Positions 1 to 9,468 are shown, counted from the stretch's first letter. The stretch is 55,712 nt of DNA from an uncultured Opitutales bacterium (GCA_905612515.1 CAJQSI010000032.1:1-55712); one strand, 5' to 3'. Made by a program: numbers and translations. Notes: generated by a model not told the origin, from the letters alone.

Positions 1-120
1 CTTGACAATAGTAGTTTTCCTGCGCGAAGTTGCATATGCACGCACGGAGGCGTTTCAGAATTTCACGTCATCCGAGGTCCCGCATGGAAGTGGATCCCCG
101 GTATCTTTACCGATACTTTC

Positions 121-1440
121 ATGCTTTCACCATCAGCTCCGATCTTTGGAAATCTCGCTACCGCCACCAGTCGAGCATTAGCTGGATTAGAGCGTTCGGC
201 AGGGCGCGCATTGGGTGGTCATGCATCCGCTCAGGCTTTGGCGGATGGCGATGGAGGGAAGCATACTTTTGCAACGCGACTGAGCAGCTCGAGCCGAATT
301 AAACAAATCGAACTTCAAAATGTGCAGGGAGCCGTGACCTACCTTGAATTACAAGATTCCGGGTTGCAAGTTGTCGGACGAATATTCGATCGTATGGGCG
401 TAGTGGAAGGAAAAGCCGAGGATCGCACTTTGTCGATGAGCGGCAGGGCTTCATTGGTCAAAGAATTCGAGGCTTTGCAGCAATCCCTTTTTGACCTGCA
501 GGGAACTAGTTTTCAAGGTCACTATTTGTTTCAAGAGAGCGTTGACTTTAGTAGTGGGTTGAATGAACAAAACACAAGTCCCGTTCTGCCTGATACCTAC
601 GAAAGCATCGTTACCTCAACTGATCAACGTCACGGCAATGGCAATAACGTCAAGCGTTGGACTGCCACAAAGGACGTCCGCTATGACCGGGGCAAGGTTA
701 CCTTGAAAGTGAATTCCGGCAAGGCGGAGGAACGTTACTTTTTGTTGCAAGGTTCAAGCAACGTGATCTTCGATACCGGTTGGTGGGAAACGGCAGGGAG
801 CGCATACACCGATGACTTCGACCAATTTGTAGTCGAATACTCTCCGGGCAACAACACGACCTACCAGTTCTCATCCTTGGATTCGGATTTAGACGGCATC
901 GATGATAATTCTCCCTACAATAAAAACGACAGCGGGAATTACGTCGAAAACCGTTGGGGAGATCCGATTATCACAAACCCCGCCATTGCGGGAGAGACTG
1001 ATCTAAGCGTTGTCATAGAATCCAAAACGCTTTTTCAGGCGAATGCCGTTTACGAAACTGTTCTCAGTAATGATATTTTGGAGATTCCGGCAGGAGAGGG
1101 AATGGTTACAATCAGCCCCGGTTTGTTCTCCACGCTATACGATGCTTCCGTGGACACTGCCGAGAACGCCGCAAATGCGATCGGGCTTATTATTGATGAG
1201 ATTGAGAGCTTGGGCCAAGCGCGTGGTCAGTTGGGGGTCGGCATGAACGAGCTTCAGTATACAGCCGACAGACTAGCTCAAGCCGTCTATGCCGAAACCA
1301 AACGCTTGAGCCGAATAGAAAGTGATTTTGCAGAGGCGATGCTGCATAATGCGAAGGAACGACTTCGCTTGGAGAGCAATGTGTCTCTAGCTGCCCAAGC
1401 CAAAGAATTAAATCGAAATCTTCTTCAGCGATTGTTTTGA
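121..1440 (+). CDS. Flagellin/FlgL-like filament protein
   Basis: The 439-aa product has the two-ended flagellin layout. An alpha-helical N-terminal region (about residues 1-150) contains flagellin-type heptads, including the run ELQNVQGAVTYLELQDSGLQ. The C-terminal helical region (about 350-439) has the pattern RGQLGVGMNELQYTADRLAQ followed by SRIESDFAEAM, which matches the flagellin C domain. The variable middle part (about 150-340) carries a calcium-loop-like DSDLDGIDDN. FlgL (hook-filament junction) and flagellin share these ends, so I cannot choose between them. The frame is open back to position 1 and no clear ribosome site precedes 121, so the start could lie upstream of the window. 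No other flagellar gene is visible nearby, so a motility role is not shown. Confidence 0.7.
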   Translation: MLSPSAPIFGNLATATSRALAGLERSAGRALGGHASAQALADGDGGKHTFATRLSSSSRIKQIELQNVQGAVTYLELQDSGLQVVGRIFDRMGVVEGKAEDRTLSMSGRASLVKEFEALQQSLFDLQGTSFQGHYLFQESVDFSSGLNEQNTSPVLPDTYESIVTSTDQRHGNGNNVKRWTATKDVRYDRGKVTLKVNSGKAEERYFLLQGSSNVIFDTGWWETAGSAYTDDFDQFVVEYSPGNNTTYQFSSLDSDLDGIDDNSPYNKNDSGNYVENRWGDPIITNPAIAGETDLSVVIESKTLFQANAVYETVLSNDILEIPAGEGMVTISPGLFSTLYDASVDTAENAANAIGLIIDEIESLGQARGQLGVGMNELQYTADRLAQAVYAETKRLSRIESDFAEAMLHNAKERLRLESNVSLAAQAKELNRNLLQRLF

Positions 1441-1444
1441 TAGC

Positions 1445-2686
1445 CTATTCAATTCGGCCCTCGTTCCATTCTCCCTCTTCTTTTACTTCCCCGCTTTGAC
1501 CGTAGAGTATTCCGCTTCCGTGGAATAAGCCTTCGTTCCATTGCCCAAGGTAACGGGATCCGTTGGCAAAGGTGAATAAACCTTGGCCATGATACGCTCC
1601 CTTGCGAAAGTCGCCTAGGTAGCGTTCACCGTTGGCAAAAAGGTAGGCACCCTGTCCATGCGGGACACCTTTGAGCATTTGTCCGGCATAGCGGTCTCCG
1701 TTGTCGAAGTCTAGAAAGCCATCGGTGGAATCTCCTTTCAAACTATCCGTTTTACTTTCCATGGGCTGAGGAAGATTTGGGTTAGTCGAGGCGAGGGAGG
1801 CGTCGATGCCAAGGGAGCCTATGGCGGCGATGTCGGAAGAATCTTGCCGGGGCAGGATGGGATTGGTCTGTTCGGGGAATTCACTCGTAAGCGATTCGAC
1901 TGAAGGATCGGTAGAGGTTTGAGCTTCCTTTCCGTTAGTCTGGAACTCGTTTGGTTTGTTCCCTGTTGTCGACTTTGTAGCAATTACGTAAGTACCCCAG
2001 CCTTCGGGTTCGTTGTTTTTCCATGTCCCCGAGTAGCGAGATCCGTCCGCGAATACGCATGAACCAAACCCTTCTCGTTTGCCATTGGAAAAATCTCCCT
2101 CGTATCGTTCTCCGTTTTTCTTGGAGAGGGTGCCTGTTCCGTTCCGCGTACCGTGCCGGTATTGCCCGAAGTATTTGTCGCCATTCTTAAAAAAGTAAAG
2201 GCCCCAGTGGTGATACTTGCCGTTATGAAAATAACCTTCGTAACGTTCTCCTGAAGTGAACTCATAGGTGCCGTAGCCTTCGCGTTTTCCCTCGACGTAA
2301 TGACCTCGAAAACGGTCGCCGTTTGCGAACACGAAAGATCCGAGACCATGCCTTTTCCCGTTCTTGAATCCGCCAACGTATTTACCGCCATTTGCATAGT
2401 TTAGAGAGCCAGAAGTAGGGAGGGATTCTTCATCGAGACCTGCTCGTTCCTTGGCTTCATCCAGATGAATTAGAATCCCGTCGAGGGCTTGTTTTTGTTC
2501 CTCCGGGCCTAAGATTGTAGTGTTTGAATTGCTGCGACTGGTTGCGTTTGCCTCGGATGTGTCGCCGGCTTTTTGAGCGTTTTCGAGAACTATCGAGTTC
2601 GGAGGAGTTTCAGTCCGTCTTTCGCAACCGGCGATCATTGTTGCCAAAATCATGACCGTTAACTTGCATTGCGAATCCGCTTTCAT
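1445..2686 (-). CDS. MORN-repeat lipoprotein
   Basis: The product has 413 aa. The frame is open further upstream to 3013, but I chose the ATG at 2686 because it gives MKADSQCKLTVMILATMIAGC, a short hydrophobic signal followed by a lipobox-like IAGC. The protein is therefore probably lipid-anchored in the envelope. Two blocks of MORN repeats follow, about 23 residues each with cores such as YEGDFSNGKREGFG and YLGDFRKGAYHGQG. About six repeats lie in the first block (residues ~95-235) and three to four in the C-terminal block (~325-413), separated by a low-complexity Ser/Thr/Pro/Asn-rich linker. MORN repeats usually serve as scaffolds or membrane contacts; no catalytic domain is seen. The gene diverges from the TPR gene starting at 2784. 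Confidence 0.8.
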   Translation of the reverse strand: MKADSQCKLTVMILATMIAGCERRTETPPNSIVLENAQKAGDTSEANATSRSNSNTTILGPEEQKQALDGILIHLDEAKERAGLDEESLPTSGSLNYANGGKYVGGFKNGKRHGLGSFVFANGDRFRGHYVEGKREGYGTYEFTSGERYEGYFHNGKYHHWGLYFFKNGDKYFGQYRHGTRNGTGTLSKKNGERYEGDFSNGKREGFGSCVFADGSRYSGTWKNNEPEGWGTYVIATKSTTGNKPNEFQTNGKEAQTSTDPSVESLTSEFPEQTNPILPRQDSSDIAAIGSLGIDASLASTNPNLPQPMESKTDSLKGDSTDGFLDFDNGDRYAGQMLKGVPHGQGAYLFANGERYLGDFRKGAYHGQGLFTFANGSRYLGQWNEGLFHGSGILYGQSGEVKEEGEWNEGRIE

Positions 2687-2783
2687 AGTTTCAATATTCA
2701 GGCACACACTGTTGTTGGTGTCAAAGCGAAGAGAATAGTTCGTCTTACTCCTTGCCCGAGGGGGTTGTTTTACATTAAAATAA

Positions 2784-3356
2784 ATGAAAGATATGACCGA
2801 GAGATCTGACCAAGCCAACAACAACGGCAATGAGACATGTTCTCCCATTGGTACCAAAGTTCGCATGCAACGAGCCAATGGTTTTCGCATCCTAGAGATG
2901 TACGAGGACGCGGAAGAAGAATTGTCAAAAATTTCTCCCGAAGATCGATTGGAACGGGATGTCCTCACTATGAAATTAGCCGTGCGGCAGGATGCGGAGG
3001 ATTGGAATTCCATGCTGAAAACTGCTCGTATACTTCGACACCAAGACCCTGACGCGTCGGAATGGTGGATTGCCGAAGCCTATGCTTTGCGTCGCAGTGA
3101 ATCAATGGAGGCCGCCTGCGAGGTTCTTCTTGATGCAGAAAAAAGACATCCTGATGACCCCTGCATCAAGTACAATCTGTCGTGCTACTCTTGCCAGCAA
3201 GAAGATATGAAAACTGCTCTTCGTTACCTTTTGGCTGCTGTGGAACTGGATGCTAAATATAAGAAATTGGCTCTAGCGGACGAAGACCTAGTTGAGATGC
3301 GAGAGGTTCTCCTCAAGCTGGGTTTCTCTTCGGAATCGTTATCCGATGAAGCCTAA
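2784..3356 (+). CDS. Small TPR-like protein
   Basis: The 190-aa soluble protein has no signal peptide. It is built of helix pairs that read as about three degenerate tetratricopeptide repeats, for example the stretch around AACEVLLDAEKRHPDDPCIK and the following LSCYSCQQEDMKTALRYLLA. TPR proteins act as protein-protein adaptors; no partner can be named from sequence. Its stop overlaps the start of the pseudopilin-like gene by 11 bases, so the two are probably co-transcribed and translationally coupled. This makes a link to a pilus or secretion apparatus plausible but unproven. Confidence 0.7.
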   Translation: MKDMTERSDQANNNGNETCSPIGTKVRMQRANGFRILEMYEDAEEELSKISPEDRLERDVLTMKLAVRQDAEDWNSMLKTARILRHQDPDASEWWIAEAYALRRSESMEAACEVLLDAEKRHPDDPCIKYNLSCYSCQQEDMKTALRYLLAAVELDAKYKKLALADEDLVEMREVLLKLGFSSESLSDEA

Positions 3357-3906
3357 AGAGAGACGAAACGGCTTCACTTTAATCGAGTTGCTGATTGTCG
3401 TTTCGATTCTCGGAATCTTGATTGGAATCATCTTCGGGGCGGCCTCTTACGTTATGGATGGCCAAGCTCGCAAAAGAGCGAAAGCTGAGATCAAGATGCT
3501 GGAAATCGGCGTTGAGGAGTATCGCCGAGTCTTTGGGCACTATCCCATCTGTAAAGCAAAGGTTTGCTCCTCGAATGAAGTTCTGTTCATGGCTTTAGCC
3601 GGCTTGCACGGAGATGTGGGACCACTTTCTCCTAGATTGAAACCCTTTTTGAACCTCTCTCATTTGAATATAGACAAAAACAAGTTCGACCCCGTCGAAC
3701 TAATGCTGAAGGAAACGCATGATCCTACCACGGACACCCTTTTGTTTGTAAAGATCGACTTGAAAAATCTGGCCTTTCTGGATCCTTGGGACAATGAGTA
3801 TGTTTACGAACATCCCCGAGATGACGGCCTTTCTGAATTTCGGGTTCGCTCACTTGGTCCCGACGGGAAGGGTGGAGAAGGTTTCGACGCGGACAACGTC
3901 GAGTAG
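3346..3906 (+). CDS. GspG-like pseudopilin (type II secretion/type IV pilin family)
   Basis: The 186-aa product starts MKPKERRNGFTLIELLIVVS, the class III prepilin signal. A basic leader, cleavage between Gly9 and Phe10, Glu at mature position 5 and one hydrophobic helix are all present. The C-terminal part has DPWDNEYVYEHP, then SLGPDGKGGEGFDADN. This matches the calcium-site end of type II secretion major pseudopilins (GspG). I moved the start from the open frame at 3292 to the ATG at 3346 because the leader then has the expected length. It overlaps the TPR gene by 11 bases. No gspE/F or prepilin peptidase is visible, though a secretin lies 20 kb away. The spacer (about 110 aa) is longer than in minimal GspG. 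Confidence 0.85.
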   Translation: MKPKERRNGFTLIELLIVVSILGILIGIIFGAASYVMDGQARKRAKAEIKMLEIGVEEYRRVFGHYPICKAKVCSSNEVLFMALAGLHGDVGPLSPRLKPFLNLSHLNIDKNKFDPVELMLKETHDPTTDTLLFVKIDLKNLAFLDPWDNEYVYEHPRDDGLSEFRVRSLGPDGKGGEGFDADNVE

Positions 3907-3907
3907 A

Positions 3908-6199
3908 TCATTCTTTTGCCTGAGACCTCAACCGGTCGCGAATTTCTCGCAGGGGTTCCATTTCGGGGCCATCTGGGTTATTCTCGATTAGGAAATCGAT
4001 GTCGGTGAGCGCTTGTTGAAAGCGTCCCTCCCCGTAGTGAACCATCGCCCGCATTGCTCTCAAATAAGTGTCCGTGGGTTCGATGGCGATTGTGGCATCG
4101 AGGTAGCGAAGGCGTGAAGTTGAGTCCCGTTCGCGTTCGGATACACTGATTAGGTTCCGTAGTATTCGCGTGATGATCGAACGCTTGCTGGCAGGTTCGA
4201 AATCATCCTCCGTGAGCCGCACCCCACTTAATTCCGAAGCTTCTTCGCGTGTAACGAATTTTCCGCTAAAGGCGTCGATGAGGATTTCCTTGGTCTGCTT
4301 TTGCGGTTCCTTTCCGCCTTTGTCTTCGCGATACATGGCTAGGAAGTGTCCCGGTATTCCCAAGCCGGTTACGGGAAGGTCGAGTCTTTCGGCTAACTCG
4401 ATCAAGACGACGGCAAGAGTTATCGGCAAGCCCTCGCGGTCGTCCATGACCTCGTTGAGGTAACTGTTGGACTTGTGATAGTAGTCCAGAGTGCTTCCGT
4501 GAAAACCCAGCTCGTCGAACAGGTAGCTAACCAATATTTTCAACTTTTGGTCACCGGATGCTTCTTCGGGAAAGCTCTTTTTAACTTTTAGGGCGATCCG
4601 CTCAATCCGACGAAGGTAAATTTCGGGATCGAAATCCTCGTTGTCGAGGCGCGCGATGAGCAGGGCGCAACGAAAGAGGTCTACTGATCTTTCGTCCTCG
4701 TGTTGAAGAGAGGAGGTTAGTTCTTCGATGACTGCCCGCTCACGGACCTCCTCGGCCAACATCCGAACACGGGAGGCAGCTTTCTCAAGCGCATCCGCTT
4801 TTTCCAGTAACACTTTCGACGCGGGTTTTCCAATGGACACCAGAGAGTTCAAGTCGTTGCTGCCAAGCTTTTCATCATTTTCCAAATTACGGACGATACG
4901 TTTTACGCGCTTGGCAAGCCCCTCGGGTATCTGGCTTTCGGGAAGACTTTTCGCGATGCGAAACCTTCGGAATTCTGCCCCCGGTTGGCGAAACTTGCAT
5001 AGTCCGACTCGACCCTTGGTCAAACCCTTGTCCACTAGATCAATGACAATACTGCCGTTTACCGAGCAAGCCAATTTTCCCTCGTCCCCGATACTTACTC
5101 GGATACGGTTCCATTCGCCTGGTTTGTAGGCTTGGCTCGGAACGGTTTGGAGAATGGTCCAGTTGAAGACAGTGGGACCTTCGAAACGGGTTAGGCGAAG
5201 TGAGCCGTTGGTGGGGTAGAACCCGTAGTGGATTTCGCCACCGTCTCCATGAAAAACCAGTCCTGCGGCACCGCTGTCATCCTCCAGCTTAACCTCTATT
5301 TCCATCTCATAGGGTACTGCCGGCACTTTTTCCTTGGATAGGCACAGCATTCTTCCCCCGAAACCACTGCCCATTCCCGAAGCCATGATTTTCCCTGCCC
5401 GTTGCCTCCAGTTTCCACCAAGAATCGATTCCCATTCGTCCTCATCGAGAGCCCCTATCGTGAGCCAGTGTTTGATTGATACGGGATTGGGGTTCGCAAG
5501 CAGTTGCTTGAGAGCGTTTACGGGAACGCCGAATCCCATGGCGCCGCCCGACTTTATGGCGAGCACGGCAATGACTTTTCCCTTTAGGTCGAGGGCGGGA
5601 CTGCCACTGCTTCCGGGTTCGATGGGAATGGCCACTTGAACCATGGGTTTTCCGTCGCCGGGTTCGAGTTCACGCAACGCTGCGACTACGCCCCGACTCA
5701 CGCTGTAGGCATAGCCCAGCGGGTTGCCGAGAGAGAGAATACCTTGCCCGAGTTTTAGTTCGTCGGAATCGCCAAGTGCCAAGACCGGCAGGTCCTCGGC
5801 ATCGATTTTTACTAGGGCCAGATCGCGCTCCCTATCCACGGCAAGTATCGCCTGAGGTTCGTAGCTTTTTCCGTTGGCGAATCGAACGCGAAAGTCTCGA
5901 TGCTCTCCAATTACGTGAAAATTAGTCGCGATCACCCCGTCTTTTCTGACAACGAATCCCGTTCCGCGGCCACCATCTTGTCCTATTCGGTCCACGCTTT
6001 CGATCAACGCGATGGAGGGTTTCACCTTCGTCGCCAATTTTTCGAAGGCGTCGGCATCGCGTTTTTCGGCGTCTATGGGAAACGGTTCAGTCGCGTTAGA
6101 CTCTTTGGCGAATATTGTGCCCGAAGAGAGGCATGCCCAAGTAAAGGTCAGGAATCCCACCAAACTCAGGCAACGAAAAGTCTCGAATGCTCTTAGCAT
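3908..6199 (-). CDS. Trypsin-like serine protease fused to SirB1/transglutaminase-like and TPR regions
   Basis: The 763-aa product begins with a signal peptide (about residues 1-31), so it is periplasmic or envelope-associated. An HtrA/DegP-type trypsin fold follows, with the triad readable as His95 (ATNFHV), Asp126 (RERDLALV) and Ser198 (PGSSGSP). No PDZ domain is evident after it. Residues ~265-415 resemble a LamG/DUF1080-like beta-sandwich (GAAGLVFHGDGGEIHYGF). Residues ~540-680 resemble the SirB1/transglutaminase-like family (DDREGLPITLAVVLIELAER, then GIPGHFLAMY and LIDAFSGKF). The end looks TPR-like. The combination suggests a protease with a glycan- or protein-binding sandwich and a second, probably non-proteolytic module. 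It converges with the pseudopilin gene with a 1-base gap. Confidence 0.8.
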   Translation of the reverse strand: MLRAFETFRCLSLVGFLTFTWACLSSGTIFAKESNATEPFPIDAEKRDADAFEKLATKVKPSIALIESVDRIGQDGGRGTGFVVRKDGVIATNFHVIGEHRDFRVRFANGKSYEPQAILAVDRERDLALVKIDAEDLPVLALGDSDELKLGQGILSLGNPLGYAYSVSRGVVAALRELEPGDGKPMVQVAIPIEPGSSGSPALDLKGKVIAVLAIKSGGAMGFGVPVNALKQLLANPNPVSIKHWLTIGALDEDEWESILGGNWRQRAGKIMASGMGSGFGGRMLCLSKEKVPAVPYEMEIEVKLEDDSGAAGLVFHGDGGEIHYGFYPTNGSLRLTRFEGPTVFNWTILQTVPSQAYKPGEWNRIRVSIGDEGKLACSVNGSIVIDLVDKGLTKGRVGLCKFRQPGAEFRRFRIAKSLPESQIPEGLAKRVKRIVRNLENDEKLGSNDLNSLVSIGKPASKVLLEKADALEKAASRVRMLAEEVRERAVIEELTSSLQHEDERSVDLFRCALLIARLDNEDFDPEIYLRRIERIALKVKKSFPEEASGDQKLKILVSYLFDELGFHGSTLDYYHKSNSYLNEVMDDREGLPITLAVVLIELAERLDLPVTGLGIPGHFLAMYREDKGGKEPQKQTKEILIDAFSGKFVTREEASELSGVRLTEDDFEPASKRSIITRILRNLISVSERERDSTSRLRYLDATIAIEPTDTYLRAMRAMVHYGEGRFQQALTDIDFLIENNPDGPEMEPLREIRDRLRSQAKE

Positions 6200-6330
6200 A
6201 GCGCAACTATTTCCCCTTGAGGGCTTGAGTCAAGCTCCCGTAACTGGTTTCTACCGATTGTTCCTTGGATTTCATCAGATTCGACATCATTCTCGTTGCA
6301 TCCGGAGTGGTTTCTCTCAAAGTGAGATTC

Positions 6331-7656
6331 ATGAAGAAAACCTATCACTATTCTCGTAGGCAATTCCTCGGGGCTTCCGCTTCCACGGCATTCGCCTTTC
6401 AGTTCGTCCCATCTCATGTTTGGGGTGCGAATGACAGGGTGAACGTAGCCGGTATTGGCGCCGGTGGCAAAGGAGCGAGCGACATTTCGGGTTCCGCCGG
6501 TCACGGTGCCAACATTGTCGCGCTATGCGACACGGATGATAATCGGGCGGCCGGAACTTATAAGAAATTTCCCAAGGCCAAGCGTTACAAGGATTTTAGG
6601 GTAATGCTTGAAAAGCAGAAGGACATCGATGCCGTCACAGTCAGTACGCCCGACCATGTTCATGCGTTGGCCGCCATGGCCGCCATGAAATTAGGCAAGC
6701 ACGTGTACTGTCAGAAACCTCTCACTCATTCCATTTACGAAGCTCGTATGCTGACGGAGGCTGCCGCCGAGGGCAAACTGATCACTCAAATGGGCAACCA
6801 AGCTCACGCGGGTGAGCCTATTCGTCGTGCAGTGGAACTTGTTCGAGCCGGTATCATCGGCAAGGTGAGTGAGGCTCATGTCTGGACCAATCGGCCGATA
6901 TGGCCGCAAGGCATGAACAAGAGACCCGCCAAGCAGGACTTGCCTGCCGGTCTCGACTGGGACCTTTGGCTCGGGCCTGCTCCTGAACGTGAATACAATT
7001 CCGCCTATCTGCCCTTCAAGTGGCGCGGTTGGTGGGACTTTGGCACGGGTGCCCTTGGCGATATGGCCTGTCACATCATGGACATGGCGTACTGGTCATT
7101 GGATCTCAAGTATCCTGACTCAGTAGAGGCAAAGCAAGGCGGCAACACTAAGGAATCTGCACCCAACTGGTCTACGATCACTTATCAATTTCCAAAACGA
7201 GGCGATAACCCACCCGTAAAGCTCGTCTGGTACGATGGTCGCAAAAACAAACAGGCCAACCTACCCGATGCAGACGTGTCCGAAGGTGTAAACCTAAAGG
7301 GCTACGGATCTCTTCTTGTTGGCGATAAGGGCAAGCTTTACTTCAATCGTGGTCGTACCAAATTCCTAGTCAAAGGACGCGATGAAGACGAAGTGGCCCA
7401 AATCGAGAAAGATACTTCCAAATCCGTACCCCGTACCAAGGACGAGGATTACGAATGGCTGCAGGGCATCAAGGGTGGTCCTACGCCGCTCTCTCATTTT
7501 GCCCATTCGGGACCTTTTACCGAGACGGTGCTTCTTGGCAATCTCGCTGTTCGTACGGGAAAGAAAATCGATTGGGACGGGCCCGCCATGAAGCCCAGCG
7601 TAGCCGAAGCCGAGCAGTACGTCCGCCGTGAATACCGTAAAGGCTGGAGCCTCTAA
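6331..7656 (+). CDS. Tat-exported Gfo/Idh/MocA-family oxidoreductase
   Basis: The 441-aa product starts at ATG 6331, giving MKKTYHYSRRQFLGASASTA, a twin-arginine signal. The Rossmann start follows as VNVAGIGAGGKG, then the family core TVSTPDHVHALAAMAAMKLG and the catalytic-region variant CQKPLTH (EKP in many members). The C-terminal alpha/beta domain has the usual WDFGTGALGDMACHIMDMAY. Such Tat-type members are abundant in Planctomycetota and Verrucomicrobiota and are thought to oxidise or otherwise process sugars with tightly bound NAD(P); the substrate cannot be read here. It diverges from the protease gene (131-base gap that should hold both promoters) and is followed 33 bases later by a diheme protein. 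Confidence 0.9.
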   Translation: MKKTYHYSRRQFLGASASTAFAFQFVPSHVWGANDRVNVAGIGAGGKGASDISGSAGHGANIVALCDTDDNRAAGTYKKFPKAKRYKDFRVMLEKQKDIDAVTVSTPDHVHALAAMAAMKLGKHVYCQKPLTHSIYEARMLTEAAAEGKLITQMGNQAHAGEPIRRAVELVRAGIIGKVSEAHVWTNRPIWPQGMNKRPAKQDLPAGLDWDLWLGPAPEREYNSAYLPFKWRGWWDFGTGALGDMACHIMDMAYWSLDLKYPDSVEAKQGGNTKESAPNWSTITYQFPKRGDNPPVKLVWYDGRKNKQANLPDADVSEGVNLKGYGSLLVGDKGKLYFNRGRTKFLVKGRDEDEVAQIEKDTSKSVPRTKDEDYEWLQGIKGGPTPLSHFAHSGPFTETVLLGNLAVRTGKKIDWDGPAMKPSVAEAEQYVRREYRKGWSL

Positions 7657-7689
7657 GGACCGTTGTACTTCGGTTGATTAACCGTTCGG

Positions 7690-9468
7690 GTGAACCTGGC
7701 GGTGAAAAGACTCCCCTCGCTCCTCGCTTTGCTTCTGAGTGTCGGCGGTATTTATCTACATGCCTATGAACTGGATAAGAAGTTTCGTAGACCTGTCGCC
7801 CTTGCCTTGACGGAAAACGGAATGCTTGCCGTCGGCAACCGCGATTCCGGATCCGTTTCCCTAATCAATCTTCCCCGACGCGAAGTAATTTTCGAAATAG
7901 ACGTCGGACTTGGAGTGAGCGACCTAAGGACTATCCCGGGAGGACCTTACTTGGTTGCCACGGATGAGGAAGCGAGTGAACTCATCTTGCTCGAAACCAA
8001 TGGCAGGGCAGGTCAACTCATAGTCCGTCGGCGAGTGCCTACACCACATTCCCCGGTCGGCGTCGAGGTGGCAAAGTCGGGGGCTTTTATGACCGTGACG
8101 TCTCTGTGGTCTCGGCGGGTGAGCCTCTTCCGCTTTGATCCGGATCGGCGAACTCTGCGGCGGGAGTGTGTCGCTGATCTCCCTTTTCCTCCTCGTCTGC
8201 AGTGGATGGACGACGCGGGGGAAAGATTGGTCGTTTGCGACTCTTTCGCCGACAAAGTCGCCATACTGAGTCTGCCGGATTTACGCTTGCTCGGTACTCG
8301 CAGGTTACCCGGTCATAACGTCGGAGGAATTTCCAGAGGGCCAAAAGGGGAACAGCTTTTGTTTTCTCATCAAATCCTTAATCCTTTCGCCCCCACCTTG
8401 AAGCCTCGCGTGTTTTGGGGAACCGTCATGAAAAACGGTCTAACGGGTGTGAGATTCGATGAACTGTTTGATGGCTCGCGTAAAGTGGAAAGCCCTTTCT
8501 TTCGCCGTACGTTTTATCCCGTTGGCGCTAACGGAAAGGGTGCGGGTGAACCCGGTACAATTCTATTTACTAAAGCCGGCGTTATCATTCTCGCGATTCG
8601 CGGCACAGGCGAAATCGGGATAGGAACATCGCTTGACGAACCTTGGACCCGATTCCACGTTGGCAGTCGAATGACCTCGGGCGTTCTCAGTCTCGATGAA
8701 AAATTTGCTTATTTTGCCGATCCATATGGCGAGGCTATTCGGATCATTGACGTCGAGAAGCGATCTCTCGTCGGTTCCGTTTCCCTTGGTCCTACCCCCG
8801 AACTCGGTCTACTCCAACGGGGCGAAGCGCTTTTCCACGATTCAAACCTGTCTCTCGACGGTTGGTACAGTTGCAACAGTTGCCACACCGGCGGCCACAC
8901 CAGTGGTCAGCTCAACGACAACTTTGACGATCATTCCTTTGGCACACCCAAGCGTATACCTTCTCTGCTCGGTACCGCGGAGACGGGCCCCTGGACATGG
9001 AGCGGTCTCCAAGGTTCACTCACTACCCAAGTTCGTCAAAGCTTAGCCACCACCTTGCGTAATGGCGACCGGAAGGTGGGTTTGGCCACTCACTTGGATG
9101 AGGAAGCCCTCGTTACTTATCTTTTTACATTACCGCTGCCCCCTCCGCTTTCCGAAGCTCGTGAGGAACCCCACGACCCTGAAGCATTGCGAGGAAAACT
9201 CCTTTTCACCAAGCTTGGTTGCAACGAATGCCATCGAGCGCCCTTGTTCACTTCACCTGACGAATACGATGTGGGACTTGAAGACGAGTCGGGGCAAAGG
9301 AAGTTCAATCCACCTACCTTGCATGGCGTAAGTCAGCGTGACCACTTTTTTCACGACGGCTCTGCCGGCTCTATTGCGGAGGTTCTCGATACCGCCGGTC
9401 ATCCCGACGGCGGTGGTCTCACGTCTCGTCAACGGGATGGGTTGGTCGCCTACCTGATGACTTTGTAG
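7690..9468 (+). CDS. Beta-propeller protein with C-terminal diheme cytochrome (MauG/peroxidase-like)
   Basis: The 592-aa product has a GTG start and an N-terminal signal peptide (about residues 1-25), so it is periplasmic. Residues ~30-370 form a YVTN/NHL-like beta-propeller (repeats such as NRDSGSVSLINLPRREVIFE). The last 200 residues contain two c-type heme sites, CNSCH at about residue 395 and CNECH at about residue 511, with the layout of di-heme peroxidases of the MauG/CcpA group. Between them is RIPSLLGTAETGPWTWSG and near the end HFFHDGSAGSIAEVLDT. A redox enzyme or electron carrier is likely; the substrate is unknown. It lies 33 bases after the Gfo/Idh/MocA gene on the same strand and may share its transcript. 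Confidence 0.82.
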   Translation: MNLAVKRLPSLLALLLSVGGIYLHAYELDKKFRRPVALALTENGMLAVGNRDSGSVSLINLPRREVIFEIDVGLGVSDLRTIPGGPYLVATDEEASELILLETNGRAGQLIVRRRVPTPHSPVGVEVAKSGAFMTVTSLWSRRVSLFRFDPDRRTLRRECVADLPFPPRLQWMDDAGERLVVCDSFADKVAILSLPDLRLLGTRRLPGHNVGGISRGPKGEQLLFSHQILNPFAPTLKPRVFWGTVMKNGLTGVRFDELFDGSRKVESPFFRRTFYPVGANGKGAGEPGTILFTKAGVIILAIRGTGEIGIGTSLDEPWTRFHVGSRMTSGVLSLDEKFAYFADPYGEAIRIIDVEKRSLVGSVSLGPTPELGLLQRGEALFHDSNLSLDGWYSCNSCHTGGHTSGQLNDNFDDHSFGTPKRIPSLLGTAETGPWTWSGLQGSLTTQVRQSLATTLRNGDRKVGLATHLDEEALVTYLFTLPLPPPLSEAREEPHDPEALRGKLLFTKLGCNECHRAPLFTSPDEYDVGLEDESGQRKFNPPTLHGVSQRDHFFHDGSAGSIAEVLDTAGHPDGGGLTSRQRDGLVAYLMTL

